The notes under the pieces are model-generated. The model saw only the letters and a program-made list of their open reading frames with translations. It was not told the DNA's origin and did not search any database. Below are positions 24,550 to 31,628 of a stretch of 31,628 nt of DNA, piece by piece. A program made the position numbers and the translations under genes. How positions within the stretch are numbered: the stretch's first letter is position 1; every line of letters begins with the position of its first letter. The stretch is from Vicingus sp036171675 (lineage in GTDB: Bacteria; Bacteroidota; Bacteroidia; Flavobacteriales_E; Vicingaceae): the NCBI GenBank assembly GCA_036171675.1, contig JAVHRO010000134.1, positions 1 to 31,628 on the forward strand. Reading direction: 5' to 3'.

Positions 24550-24650
24550 GGCGTAACACAAATACTAAAAACAGAAAAATGATTTATAATACAAATTTTC
24601 AATAAAGGAGGAGTCTTCTCAAAACTTTTTCACAGAAATTGAGATACTAT
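24550..24650. repeat. Degenerate partial copy of the 232-bp element
   Basis: The run ATAATACAAATTTTCAATAAA (24586-24606) and its continuation TCTTCTCAAAACTTTTTCACAG ... GAGATACT align with the middle-to-right part of the element (copy 1, about 195-295: TAATACAAATTTTTAATAAA, TTCTCGATACTTTTTCTTTCAG ...). Terminal repeats are not recognisable, so this is an old, eroded copy rather than a mobile one. Borders are approximate. Confidence 0.6.
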
Positions 24651-24712
24651 AAAGGTTGCCTTATACAACGAAAATATTTCACTAAATGAATGAATATAGC
24701 TTATAGAATATG

Positions 24713-24720
24713 TAATTTTG
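24713..24720 (+). promoter_or_regulatory. Candidate -7 element for the bacilliredoxin gene
   Basis: TAATTTTG, a full match to TAnnTTTG, 42 nt before the ATG. No TTG stands at the usual -33 distance. Confidence 0.4.
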
Positions 24721-24762
24721 AATCATTCTAAATAATTTTTAACAAACTTAAATTTAAATTAT

Positions 24763-25173
24763 ATGTATCCACCAGAATTAGTTGCTCCTATGAAAGGAGA
24801 ATTAACCAAAGCAGGCTTTGAAGAATTGACAACAACCGAACAGGTTGATAATGCAATAAATATAAAAGGTACTACATTTGTAGTAATTAACTCAGTATGT
24901 GGTTGTGCTGCAGCAAATGCCAGGCCTGCGGCGAGAATAGCGATTACAAATGACAAAAGACCTACAAAAATAGTAACTGTATTTGCTGGTGTTGACGCAG
25001 AAGCTGTTGCACAGGCAAGAAAATATACCTTGCCTTATCCTCCATCATCACCAAGTATGGCTTTATTTAAAGATGGTAAATTGGTTCACTTCTTGGAAAG
25101 ACATCACATTGAAGGTCGTCCAGCTGAGATGATTGCGGAAAATTTAGCTTCGGCTTTTAACGAATTTTGCTAA
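24763..25173 (+). CDS. BrxA/BrxB-family bacilliredoxin
   Basis: A 136-residue thioredoxin-fold protein of the YphP/YqiW (bacilliredoxin, DUF1094) family. These proteins remove bacillithiol from oxidised protein thiols. The active site is CGC: Cys46-Gly-Cys48 in VINSVCGCAAANARP, the family's usual motif. The start MYPPELVAPM and the segment LPYPPSSPSMALFKDGKLVHF(L)ERHHIEGR are also typical, and a final Cys136 may be a further redox residue. Many Bacteroidota make bacillithiol, so the role is consistent. Plus-strand gene with its own promoter-like box, followed 89 nt later by a cold-shock gene with a separate promoter candidate. Confidence 0.92.
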   Translation: MYPPELVAPMKGELTKAGFEELTTTEQVDNAINIKGTTFVVINSVCGCAAANARPAARIAITNDKRPTKIVTVFAGVDAEAVAQARKYTLPYPPSSPSMALFKDGKLVHFLERHHIEGRPAEMIAENLASAFNEFC

Positions 25174-25207
25174 AATAAACTACTTATTATTTACTTTTTT
25201 AGAACAA

Positions 25208-25240
25208 TTTGATTTTTGATACTTTTTTTATGTACTTTCG
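25208..25240 (+). promoter_or_regulatory. Candidate promoter of the cold-shock gene
   Basis: TTTG (25208-25211), 21 bases, then TACTTTCG (25233-25240): one mismatch from TTTG-N19-21-TAnnTTTG. It lies 22 nt before the ATG and predicts a short leader, so no long cold-inducible 5' leader of the E. coli cspA kind is present. Confidence 0.5.
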
Positions 25241-25262
25241 TTAAAATTTTTTAAACATAATT

Positions 25263-25454
25263 ATGAAAACTGGTACAGTAAAATTTTTTAACACAACAAA
25301 GGGTTTTGGATTTATTAAAGACAACGAAACTGGAGAAGAATATTTTGTTCACGTAAGTGGCCTAATTGATCAAGTTAAAGACAATGATGAAGTAACTTAC
25401 GATGTTAAAGAAGGAAGAAAAGGCTTAAATGCAGTAGATGTAAAAAAAGCTTAA
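25263..25454 (+). CDS. CspA-family cold-shock protein
   Basis: A 63-residue single cold-shock domain, an OB-fold RNA/DNA chaperone. RNP1 is KGFGFIKD (about 14-21) and RNP2 is EEYFVHVSGL (about 25-34), with the aromatic residues used for nucleic acid stacking. Length is normal for this family. It has its own promoter candidate and a strong terminator directly after it, giving a short monocistronic message. Cold induction cannot be judged from sequence; many members are constitutive. Confidence 0.95.
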   Translation: MKTGTVKFFNTTKGFGFIKDNETGEEYFVHVSGLIDQVKDNDEVTYDVKEGRKGLNAVDVKKA

Positions 25455-25475
25455 TCTTTTAAAATTAAAAAAAAA

Positions 25476-25492
25476 GCCAGCTATAAGCTGGC
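25476..25492. terminator. Bidirectional intrinsic terminator
   Basis: Perfect stem GCCAGCT/AGCTGGC with ATA loop, an A-run of nine on the left and a T-run of seven on the right. It separates the convergent cold-shock gene and yqeY and should act on both strands. Confidence 0.92.
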
Positions 25493-25516
25493 TTTTTTTA
25501 TGGAGTTAATACCATC

Positions 25517-25966
25517 CTATTTACCTAATTCTTCTTTAACCATTGCAGAAATAATTTTACCATCGGCCTTACCATTTAATTTACCCATAGCTAAACCCAT
25601 TACTTTACCCATATCGGACGCAGAAGTTGCTCCAGATTGAGCAATAATTCCTTTTATTACTGTTCTTACCTCAGCTTCATCCATTTGTTTGGGTAAATAG
25701 GTTGATAAAACGTTGATTTGAAACTGTTCAACATCTGCCAAGTCTTTTCTATTTTGCGTTATATAAATTTCCAAGGCGTCTTTTCGTTGCTTAACTAGCT
25801 TCTGAACCAATTTTTGACCTACTTCTACTGATATTTCTCCATTACCACCTTTGGTCGCCTCCAATAACAATTCCGATTTTACTGCTCTTAAAGCGGCAAG
25901 TTTATCTTTATCTTTTGCCAACATTGCATTTTTAATGTCGAGATTAATTTGTTCTGTTAAGTTCAT
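25517..25966 (-). CDS. yqeY: GatB/YqeY domain protein
   Basis: A 149-residue helical protein of the YqeY family, related to the C-terminal domain of GatB (the tail that binds tRNA in the Asp/Glu-tRNA amidotransferase). Typical start LTEQINLDIKNAMLAKDK and LAALRAVKSEL, then the end MGKVMGLAMGKLNGKADGKIISAMVKEEL. As a free-standing protein its role is not well settled; it may bind tRNA. Its place after ftsZ is common in Bacteroidota. A hairpin terminator after ftsZ (26009-26035) suggests it can be transcribed separately. Confidence 0.92.
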   Translation of the reverse strand: MNLTEQINLDIKNAMLAKDKDKLAALRAVKSELLLEATKGGNGEISVEVGQKLVQKLVKQRKDALEIYITQNRKDLADVEQFQINVLSTYLPKQMDEAEVRTVIKGIIAQSGATSASDMGKVMGLAMGKLNGKADGKIISAMVKEELGK

Positions 25967-26008
25967 TTTTTTTGATTTTATTAATTATTAGCCAATATTA
26001 AAAAAAAA

Positions 26009-26035
26009 GTCGTTTCAAAATTAATAAGAAACGAC
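26009..26035 (-). terminator. Intrinsic terminator of ftsZ
   Basis: Minus-strand stem GTCGTTTC/GAAACGAC (8 bp, 11-base loop) followed by eight T on the minus strand. It lies about 25 nt beyond the ftsZ stop. Confidence 0.85.
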
Positions 26036-26060
26036 CTTTATTGTTATTTGTAAGTTATTT

Positions 26061-27845
26061 TCAATCTACATTGTCATGTAAAAAAGAGTTATCGTCTTTT
26101 AATTTTGGCACACCATCTTGATCATCAGACAATGTAAATCTTGACATTTTATTTTCGGAAGAATGCGGCAATGATGTTAAGGTAATTTGACGTCGAACGT
26201 ATGCAGGTTCTTTTTCCAAATCGGTTATTCCTGATGGAGTTTTCATTCGTCCACCAAGCTCTTTTACTCGTCTTATTCTTTCAGCAGAAATTCTTTTTTG
26301 TTCTTCTTCTGGAATCCTTTTCGTGTAAACGGGTTCATCTAGATTTGTAGGAGTTTCTGTAGATGTGGATGATGCACTAACCGAATTATTAATATTATTT
26401 ACTTCTTCATCCATCACATCATGCAAATTCCAAACAATTGTGTCTTTTTTTTCATCCTCCTTGTCATCTGGCGTTAACATAAATGGACTTTCTTGTTCAG
26501 CATCTTCATTCAAATGAAATTGAAATTCTTCCACGTCTTCTTCTATCTGGTTAACAGTTTCATTCAACTCAAACTTAAGAATAGATTTCTCTTCTTCAAT
26601 TTCATCTTGAACCATTTCATCGTTAAATTCCTCTTCCAGCTGAAAAATAACTCTTTGAGGTTCTTCTTCATTATTTACTTGTTCAACAATTTCTTCTGGT
26701 TCAAATTCTAATGTGGGTTCTGATTCCTTGCTCAACAAGAAAGGCTCTTCATTAACTGGTTCTTCAACTTCGTTCAATTTATTCTCCACTTCTACTTCAT
26801 TAACCACCAAGTCGTTTGTAGGATTATTAAATTCTAGGTTGTGAACAATTTTTTCTGGATTAACAGTAAAGTCAGTTAATTTATTTGGATTTGACCCAAA
26901 TCCAGTTGCTATTACTGTAACAGAAACTTTGTTTCCTAAAGACAAATCGGTTCCATTACCCCATATAAGTTCAGCAGTGTAACCTGCTTGTTTTTGGATA
27001 TAATCAGTAATCTCATCAATTTCATCCATGGTAATTTCTTCCTCACCAGAGGTAACATTAAGAAGTATAAAATTAGCTCCTTTAATTTCATTGTCATTTA
27101 ATAATGGCGACTCTAGTGCTTTTGTAACAGCTTGAATTGCTCTATTTTCACCTTCGGCAGAAGCTGAGCCCATAATAGCAGTTCCGCCATCTTTCATTAC
27201 AGTTTTAACGTCTTCAAAATCAACATTAATGTATCCAGCAACAGTAATAATCTCAGCAATTCCTTTTGCAGCTATGGTTAAAATATCATCTGCTTTTGAA
27301 AAACATTCACCCATTTTTAAGTTACCATGTATCATTCTTAACTTATCGTTATTGATAATAAGCAAGGTATCAACATGTTTTCTTAGTGCTTCAAGACCAT
27401 CTTCGGCTTGTTGTTTTCTTCTACGTCCTTCAAATGAAAATGGTATGGTTACAATTCCTACAGTTAAAATCCCCAATTCTCTAGCCAATTGAGCAATTAC
27501 CGGAGCAGCACCGGTTCCTGTTCCGCCACCCATTCCAGCAGTAATAAAAACCATCTTGGTATTATTTTGTAAAATATTTTTTACATTCTCGATATCTTCA
27601 ATTGCAGCATTTTTACCTACTTCTGGATTAGCACCAGCTCCCAAACCTTCAGTTAAGGTGGTTCCTAATTGAATTTTATTAGGAATAGGACTCAATGCCA
27701 ATGCTTGAGCATCGGTATTACAGATTACAAAATCAACACCGTTTATTCCTTGGTTATACATATGGTTAACAGCATTGCTACCTCCTCCACCAACTCCAAT
27801 AACTTTTATAATTGATGCTTGATCTTTTGGCAAATCGAATTTCAT
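26061..27845 (-). CDS. ftsZ: Cell division GTPase FtsZ
   Basis: A 594-residue bacterial tubulin homologue that forms the Z-ring. GTPase core residues about 10-320: IKVIGVGGGGSNAV near the start, tubulin signature GGGTGTGA at 106-113, and the T7 loop region with NVDFEDVKTVM (207-217). Residues about 340-500 form an unusually long, strongly acidic Glu/Asn-rich linker, followed by a basic stretch (KRIPEEEQKRISAERIRRVKELGG) and EPAYVRRQITL, which looks like the Bacteroidota conserved C-terminal element for FtsA or other partners. Long linkers are normal in this phylum. Gap of 93 bp from ftsA; ended by a terminator. Confidence 0.97.
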   Translation of the reverse strand: MKFDLPKDQASIIKVIGVGGGGSNAVNHMYNQGINGVDFVICNTDAQALALSPIPNKIQLGTTLTEGLGAGANPEVGKNAAIEDIENVKNILQNNTKMVFITAGMGGGTGTGAAPVIAQLARELGILTVGIVTIPFSFEGRRRKQQAEDGLEALRKHVDTLLIINNDKLRMIHGNLKMGECFSKADDILTIAAKGIAEIITVAGYINVDFEDVKTVMKDGGTAIMGSASAEGENRAIQAVTKALESPLLNDNEIKGANFILLNVTSGEEEITMDEIDEITDYIQKQAGYTAELIWGNGTDLSLGNKVSVTVIATGFGSNPNKLTDFTVNPEKIVHNLEFNNPTNDLVVNEVEVENKLNEVEEPVNEEPFLLSKESEPTLEFEPEEIVEQVNNEEEPQRVIFQLEEEFNDEMVQDEIEEEKSILKFELNETVNQIEEDVEEFQFHLNEDAEQESPFMLTPDDKEDEKKDTIVWNLHDVMDEEVNNINNSVSASSTSTETPTNLDEPVYTKRIPEEEQKRISAERIRRVKELGGRMKTPSGITDLEKEPAYVRRQITLTSLPHSSENKMSRFTLSDDQDGVPKLKDDNSFLHDNVD

Positions 27846-27938
27846 AATTTGTTTTTTTATAGTTTATATAAATATTTTATTTTTAGGGTAATTGATATTG
27901 TATATTTTATTTAAATTCAATCAGCCTTGGTATTTCTA

Positions 27939-29216
27939 TTAATTGTCTCCGTCTTCGAAAAACTTGGTTCCTACATTAAAAATTTTATCAAAAAATCCCC
28001 CTTTCATTTTGGTTGAATGTGTTTTTACACTTTCGTTTACTTCAGGTTTATTTTGTTCTAAGGTTTCAAAACCTTTGAGAACTAAACCAACACCTGTAGC
28101 AAAAATTGGGCTTGTCATATTTTCGGCATTACCTTTTGCCAAATGTTCGTTTGGATAGCCAATTCTTGTATCCATTCCTGTTACATACTCCATTAGTTGA
28201 GTAATATGTTTTAATTGTGCCCCACCGCCTGTAACAACAATTCCGCAAATTAATTTGTTTTCGTAGCCAGAATTTTTTATTTCGTAGTAGATGTGTTCTA
28301 CTATTTCTTCCATTCTTGCTTGGATAATATTGGCTAAGTTTTTTAATGAAATTTCTTTGGCTGGTCTTCCTCTTAAGCCTGGAATTGAAACAATTTCGTT
28401 ATCCTGACTTTCACTAGCTAAGGCCGAGCCAAACTTTATTTTTAATAATTCCGCTTGATTTTTTATGATACCACAACCTTCTTTAATGTCTTCCGTTATG
28501 ATATTTCCACCAAAAGGTATTACAGCAGTATGGCGAATTATACCATCTTGAAAAATTGCAATATCAGTAGTACCTCCACCTATATCAACCAAAGCAATTC
28601 CAGCTTCTTTTTCCTCCTCACTTAACACCGCTTCAGAAGATGCTAACGGTTCAAGGATTAATTCTTTAACTTGTAACCCTGCTTTGCTTAAGCATTTATA
28701 AATATTTTTTGCAGCTGCAACCTGACCAGTGATGATATGAAAATTGGCTTCTAAACGAACACCAGCCATTCCTATAGGATCTTTTATCCCTTGTTCGTTA
28801 TCGATAATGTATTCTTGTGGTAAAACATGGATAATTTCGTCACCAGGAAGCATAACCAATTTGTACATGTCTTCAATGAGCAAATTGATATCGTTTTGAC
28901 TTATTTCATTTTCTACAGAATTTCTAACACGTATACCTCGATGTTGTAAACTTTTAATATGTTGCCCAGCAATACCCACATTAACCACCTTAATCTCAAC
29001 GCCTGATTTGGTTTCGGCATCTTCAACTGCCAATTTTATTGATTCAACCGTTTTGTCAATATTCGAAACCATACCACGTGAAACACCAATTGACTCGGAT
29101 TTACCCATTCCAAGAATTTCGAGTTTACCATTTTCGTTTTTACGACCAACAATGGCAACAATTTTGGTTGTTCCAATATCTAAACCTACTACAATTTCTG
29201 ATGATGTGGCTTCCAT
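27939..29216 (-). CDS. ftsA: Cell division protein FtsA
   Basis: A 425-residue actin-like ATPase that tethers FtsZ to the membrane and recruits later divisome proteins. The phosphate-1 motif VVGLDIGTTKIVAIVGR is at the start, and GIALVDIGGGTTDIAIF and VVTGGGAQLKHI supply the phosphate-2 and adenosine parts. The C-terminal segment GGFFDKIFNVGTKFFED looks like an amphipathic membrane-targeting helix. Only 1 nt separates it from the ftsQ stop, so murC-ftsQ-ftsA are one translational unit. Confidence 0.97.
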   Translation of the reverse strand: MEATSSEIVVGLDIGTTKIVAIVGRKNENGKLEILGMGKSESIGVSRGMVSNIDKTVESIKLAVEDAETKSGVEIKVVNVGIAGQHIKSLQHRGIRVRNSVENEISQNDINLLIEDMYKLVMLPGDEIIHVLPQEYIIDNEQGIKDPIGMAGVRLEANFHIITGQVAAAKNIYKCLSKAGLQVKELILEPLASSEAVLSEEEKEAGIALVDIGGGTTDIAIFQDGIIRHTAVIPFGGNIITEDIKEGCGIIKNQAELLKIKFGSALASESQDNEIVSIPGLRGRPAKEISLKNLANIIQARMEEIVEHIYYEIKNSGYENKLICGIVVTGGGAQLKHITQLMEYVTGMDTRIGYPNEHLAKGNAENMTSPIFATGVGLVLKGFETLEQNKPEVNESVKTHSTKMKGGFFDKIFNVGTKFFEDGDN

Positions 29217-29217
29217 A

Positions 29218-30015
29218 TTAATTATAATTTTTTGTGCAAACTATTTGGTTTTTATAATTCAAATTGACTACCGAATACTCATTCCAACCTGTATGTGGCA
29301 ACGCTTTTTTGTAAAACACCATAAGTTTATTAAACTTGGCAGATAGATTATCTACTCCACCAAGTACAATTTTATGATTTCCTACCTTTGGTATGAGTTC
29401 AAAATCCATTTCTTTATTAACAAACACTTGTTCAATTTGTGCACTCCAAAAATCAGATTTGTTGATGTAATCGGCCAAAATAAAAATATCATCGAGTAGT
29501 GTTTTTTTTGCCAGCGTATCAGATAATTGTGTAATATTTAATCGATATCTGGTTGAGTAGGGCTCGTTAATAAAACCATTAAACACAAGTGTTCGTGAGG
29601 TATATTTAGATGATAAAGGCATTAATCGCCCATTATCATCAATATAATAGCTTTCATTTTGACTAAAAATTCTGGCTATTGGGGTACGTTGAGTGACGTC
29701 AATAAATAGTTTTCCATCTATTGATTTAAACACTTGAGCATCGCTTATTGATGGATTATTAGAAATTCGTTTTTCAATTTCCAACACATTAAGTTGATTA
29801 AAATATTTAGTTCCCGAAGAATTTAGATAGGTAATTTCGTCCTTAATATCCTCGAAATTCACGAATCTATTGTCGTTATCGTAGTTGATGTTAATTTTTA
29901 AATTGTTCGTATTAAAAATTTGGTTTTTTTGCGATTTTTCGGCAAATCCTAAAACCACCACAATCGAGACAATGGACAAACAAAGGAGGAGTATTTTTAG
30001 AATTCTTACTATCAT
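29218..30015 (-). CDS. ftsQ: Cell division protein FtsQ/DivIB-like
   Basis: A 265-residue bitopic membrane protein of the divisome: short cytosolic start, a transmembrane segment at about residues 5-24, and an extracytoplasmic part with a POTRA-like region (NLKININYDNDNRFVNFEDIK ... LNVLEIEKRISNNPSISDAQVFKS) followed by a beta-domain with RTPIARIFSQNESYYIDDNG, the best conserved stretch. FtsQ connects FtsA-level proteins to the FtsBL complex. Sequence is divergent, as usual in Bacteroidota, but position between murC and ftsA leaves little doubt. Its ATG overlaps the murC stop as ATGA. Confidence 0.93.
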   Translation of the reverse strand: MIVRILKILLLCLSIVSIVVVLGFAEKSQKNQIFNTNNLKININYDNDNRFVNFEDIKDEITYLNSSGTKYFNQLNVLEIEKRISNNPSISDAQVFKSIDGKLFIDVTQRTPIARIFSQNESYYIDDNGRLMPLSSKYTSRTLVFNGFINEPYSTRYRLNITQLSDTLAKKTLLDDIFILADYINKSDFWSAQIEQVFVNKEMDFELIPKVGNHKIVLGGVDNLSAKFNKLMVFYKKALPHTGWNEYSVVNLNYKNQIVCTKNYN

Positions 30016-31373
30016 TTCTCTTTTGTTTTTAAAATGGTCGAAATAGGTTCAACAAATACATCAATATCACCTGCACCAAGTGTTAGCAAAACTTCAAAAT
30101 TGGTTGATTCAATATAAGGCATTAACTCTTTTTTACTCAATAATTTTTTGTTTTTACAAGTGGCTTTATCCAAAATTAGCTGAGAAGTGATTCCAGGAAT
30201 TGGTAATTCTCTTGCTGGATAAATGTCTAATAAAATGAGTTCGTCTAACAAGGATAAGGAAGCAGCAAATTCATCTAAAAAATCTCTTGTTCTAGAAAAT
30301 AAATGAGGCTGAAAAATTCCTGTAATTTTTTTTGACGGGTACAATTCTTTAACCGAAGAAATACACATTTTTAATTCTTCCGGGTGGTGTGCATAATCAT
30401 CAATATAAACCAATTTAGGTGTTTTAACGTGGTACTCGAACCTACGTTTTACACCCTTGTATGATGCTAGAGCTGCAACAATTTGTTTGGTATTTAGTTT
30501 CAATTGTTTGGCTACAACATAAGCAGCAATGGCATTCTCCACATTATGAATTCCCGGAAAACCTAGTTTTATAATTTGTCCGTCAATTGAAAGGATGTAA
30601 TTGCCGTCCTCAATTTTTATCTTGGTTGGCGAATAATCTGCATTAGTGTGAACATGGTACGTAATGGTCTTTGAAAATGTAAGTTTACTTTTCATTTCAG
30701 GCTTTGTGATTAAAACTCCATCAACAGCCAATTTATTTACAAAATCCTGATACGATTTTTGCATTTCCTCTTTATCGCCATAAATGTCTAAATGATCGGC
30801 ATCAATTGAAGTTACCACCGAAATATTTGGAGATAAGGTTAAAAATGAACGGTCAAATTCGTCAGCTTCAACAACAACCGTTTTAGCTTTAGGATTTAAC
30901 AACAAGTTTGAATTAAAGTTTAAACTTATTCCACCTAAAAAAGCAATGGTATCCACACCACATTCGTTTAACACATGAGCAATCATTGACGAAGTGGTTG
31001 TTTTTCCATGAGTTCCAGCAACGGCAATGGTGTAATAATTTTTGGTAATTAATCCCAAAACTTCTGCTCGTTTATAAAGTCGAATATTTTGATTGATGAA
31101 AAACAAATATTCTGCATTATTTTTTGGAATTGCAGGGGTGTAAATTACAATTGAACCTTCTGAATTTGATTTAATTTCAACAGGAATTTTATCCAAATTC
31201 TCATCATAATGAATAGAAATTCCTTCTTGCTCTAGTTGTTCAGTTAGCGAAGTTTTGGTTTTATCGTAACCTGAAACCTTACAACCTAACGATTTGAAAT
31301 AGCGAGCTAAGGCACTCATCCCGATACCTCCAACTCCCAAAAAATAAACGCTATTTACGCTTTTTAGATTCAT
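30012..31373 (-). CDS. murC: UDP-N-acetylmuramate--L-alanine ligase MurC
   Basis: A 453-residue cytosolic Mur ligase adding L-alanine to UDP-N-acetylmuramate, the first amino acid of the peptidoglycan stem peptide. N-terminal UDP-sugar-binding domain with FLGVGGIGMSALARYF, ATP P-loop AGTHGKTTTSSMIAHVL, and the C-terminal signature YIDDYAHHPEEL with IFQPHLFSRTRD. Length matches the family. First gene of the murC-ftsQ-ftsA-ftsZ series. Upstream genes of the usual cluster (murG, ftsW, murD) are not in front of it. Confidence 0.97.
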   Translation of the reverse strand: MNLKSVNSVYFLGVGGIGMSALARYFKSLGCKVSGYDKTKTSLTEQLEQEGISIHYDENLDKIPVEIKSNSEGSIVIYTPAIPKNNAEYLFFINQNIRLYKRAEVLGLITKNYYTIAVAGTHGKTTTSSMIAHVLNECGVDTIAFLGGISLNFNSNLLLNPKAKTVVVEADEFDRSFLTLSPNISVVTSIDADHLDIYGDKEEMQKSYQDFVNKLAVDGVLITKPEMKSKLTFSKTITYHVHTNADYSPTKIKIEDGNYILSIDGQIIKLGFPGIHNVENAIAAYVVAKQLKLNTKQIVAALASYKGVKRRFEYHVKTPKLVYIDDYAHHPEELKMCISSVKELYPSKKITGIFQPHLFSRTRDFLDEFAASLSLLDELILLDIYPARELPIPGITSQLILDKATCKNKKLLSKKELMPYIESTNFEVLLTLGAGDIDVFVEPISTILKTKEK

Positions 31374-31419
31374 AATCTTTTTACAACGAAATACTACTGA
31401 AAACTAGCTTTAAAACCAA

Positions 31420-31427
31420 CAAATTTA
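31420..31427 (-). promoter_or_regulatory. Candidate -7 element for murC
   Basis: Minus-strand TAAATTTG fits TAnnTTTG and lies 46 nt before the murC ATG. No TTG at the -33 distance. It would let murC-ftsQ-ftsA be expressed independently of the upstream gene. Confidence 0.35.
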
Positions 31428-31465
31428 GCTTAACTATTTACTGAGTTGAAATTGTAAGTATTAAG

Positions 31466-31481
31466 AAATGCACAAAGGGTT
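31466..31481. repeat. Lone end of the 232-bp element (one mismatch)
   Basis: AAATGCACAAAGGGTT differs from the element's right terminal repeat (AAATGCACAACGGGTT) by one base. No internal element sequence lies beside it, so it may be a remnant end or coincidence. It stands in the gap between murC and an HlyD-type gene. Confidence 0.45.
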
Positions 31482-31505
31482 GTTAAAAAGATTGGGAAAT
31501 TAAAT

Positions 31506-31628
31506 TCAAGAATTATTGGCACTAGCTTTTCTCTCAAAAAGTTTATTGAATTGATTAAAGAGTCGCTGCATCACTCTCAAATCGTCTGTAACAATTTCTG
31601 CCGTACCAGTCATTTCGGGAGTAAAAGT
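31506..31628 (-). CDS. HlyD-family membrane fusion protein, C-terminal end (partial)
   Basis: The last 40 codons of a gene that starts beyond the window. The tail TPEMTGTAEIVTDDLRVMQR, then LFNQFNKLF, matches the C-terminal end of HlyD-type periplasmic adaptor proteins of Bacteroidota secretion or efflux systems (the GxxGTAEIxTxxxRLxxxLF pattern). Such proteins bridge an inner-membrane ABC transporter and an outer-membrane channel. Same strand as murC, 132 bp upstream, with a -7-like box in between. Identification rests on a short segment. Confidence 0.65.
   Translation of the reverse strand, partial: TFTPEMTGTAEIVTDDLRVMQRLFNQFNKLFERKASANNS

Larger units (their letters stand above)
24317..24762. 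other. 446-bp gap with an eroded element copy
   Basis: Separates the divergent minus-strand lipoprotein operon from the plus-strand bacilliredoxin gene. Contains a degraded relative of the 232-bp element (about 24550-24650) and a -7-like TAATTTTG at 24713-24720. No open frame worth calling and no clear terminator. Confidence 0.6.

Noticed and set aside
29008..29346. 112-codon plus-strand frame over ftsA/ftsQ
   Set aside because: Antisense to two well-conserved genes and shows no domain.

Overview
The window looks like chromosomal DNA of a low-GC Bacteroidota, most likely Flavobacteriales, perhaps a marine Crocinitomicaceae- or Vicingaceae-like lineage (inferred from gene content, not from a search). 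Evidence: a giant secreted protein with a CHU_C-type (type B) T9SS C-terminal signal, a second secreted protein with a type A T9SS tail, Bacteroidota-specific families (DUF5723, DUF2490), -7 promoter elements of the TAnnTTTG type, few Shine-Dalgarno sequences, and the order murC-ftsQ-ftsA-ftsZ-yqeY. I see no rRNA, tRNA, CRISPR array or transposase gene.

Layout. 1-1660: a 232-bp non-autonomous transposable element, then an NlpC/P60 lipoprotein gene and an SDR oxidoreductase gene, translationally coupled on the minus strand. 1676-5713: a phenylacetyl-CoA epoxidase locus with paaE divergent from paaA-B-C-D. The paaA-D part is peppered with GC-rich palindromes, including a perfect 28-bp inverted pair around the paaB-paaC gap. 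5714-6215: a second copy of the 232-bp element. 6216-11174: a 1652-residue secreted protein with PKD-like and tandem modules.

11257-24316 is an almost gapless minus-strand series. Its upstream part (24316 to 21308) encodes a small lipoprotein, a secreted repeat protein, a VTC-domain polyphosphate polymerase, a DUF4956 membrane protein and a DUF2490 outer-membrane barrel. Then come a XerD-type recombinase and a membrane-anchored SpoIIE/PP2C phosphatase. The last part (18864 to 11257) is an envelope operon: lipoprotein, DUF5723 barrel, metal-type KdsA, T9SS-secreted protein, phosphoethanolamine transferase, and a phosphodiesterase-fold protein resembling FAM151/menorin (DUF2181). KdsA makes a Kdo precursor and the transferase probably decorates lipid A or core, so this part reads as a cell-surface module.

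24763-25454 carries a bacilliredoxin and a cold-shock protein on the plus strand. 25517-31373 (minus strand) carries the end of the division/cell-wall cluster: murC, ftsQ, ftsA, ftsZ, yqeY. Upstream of murC, where murG often lies, there is instead the 3' end of an HlyD-type membrane fusion protein gene, and between them a lone end-like sequence of the 232-bp element.

Most notable: (1) two near-identical 232-bp elements, each with its own target duplication, whose only substantial difference is an exact inversion of a short hairpin core; (2) the VTC-DUF4956-DUF2490 set, a candidate surface polyphosphate system; (3) the 28-bp inverted repeat inside the paa operon; (4) a bacterial FAM151/menorin-like protein in an LPS-related operon.
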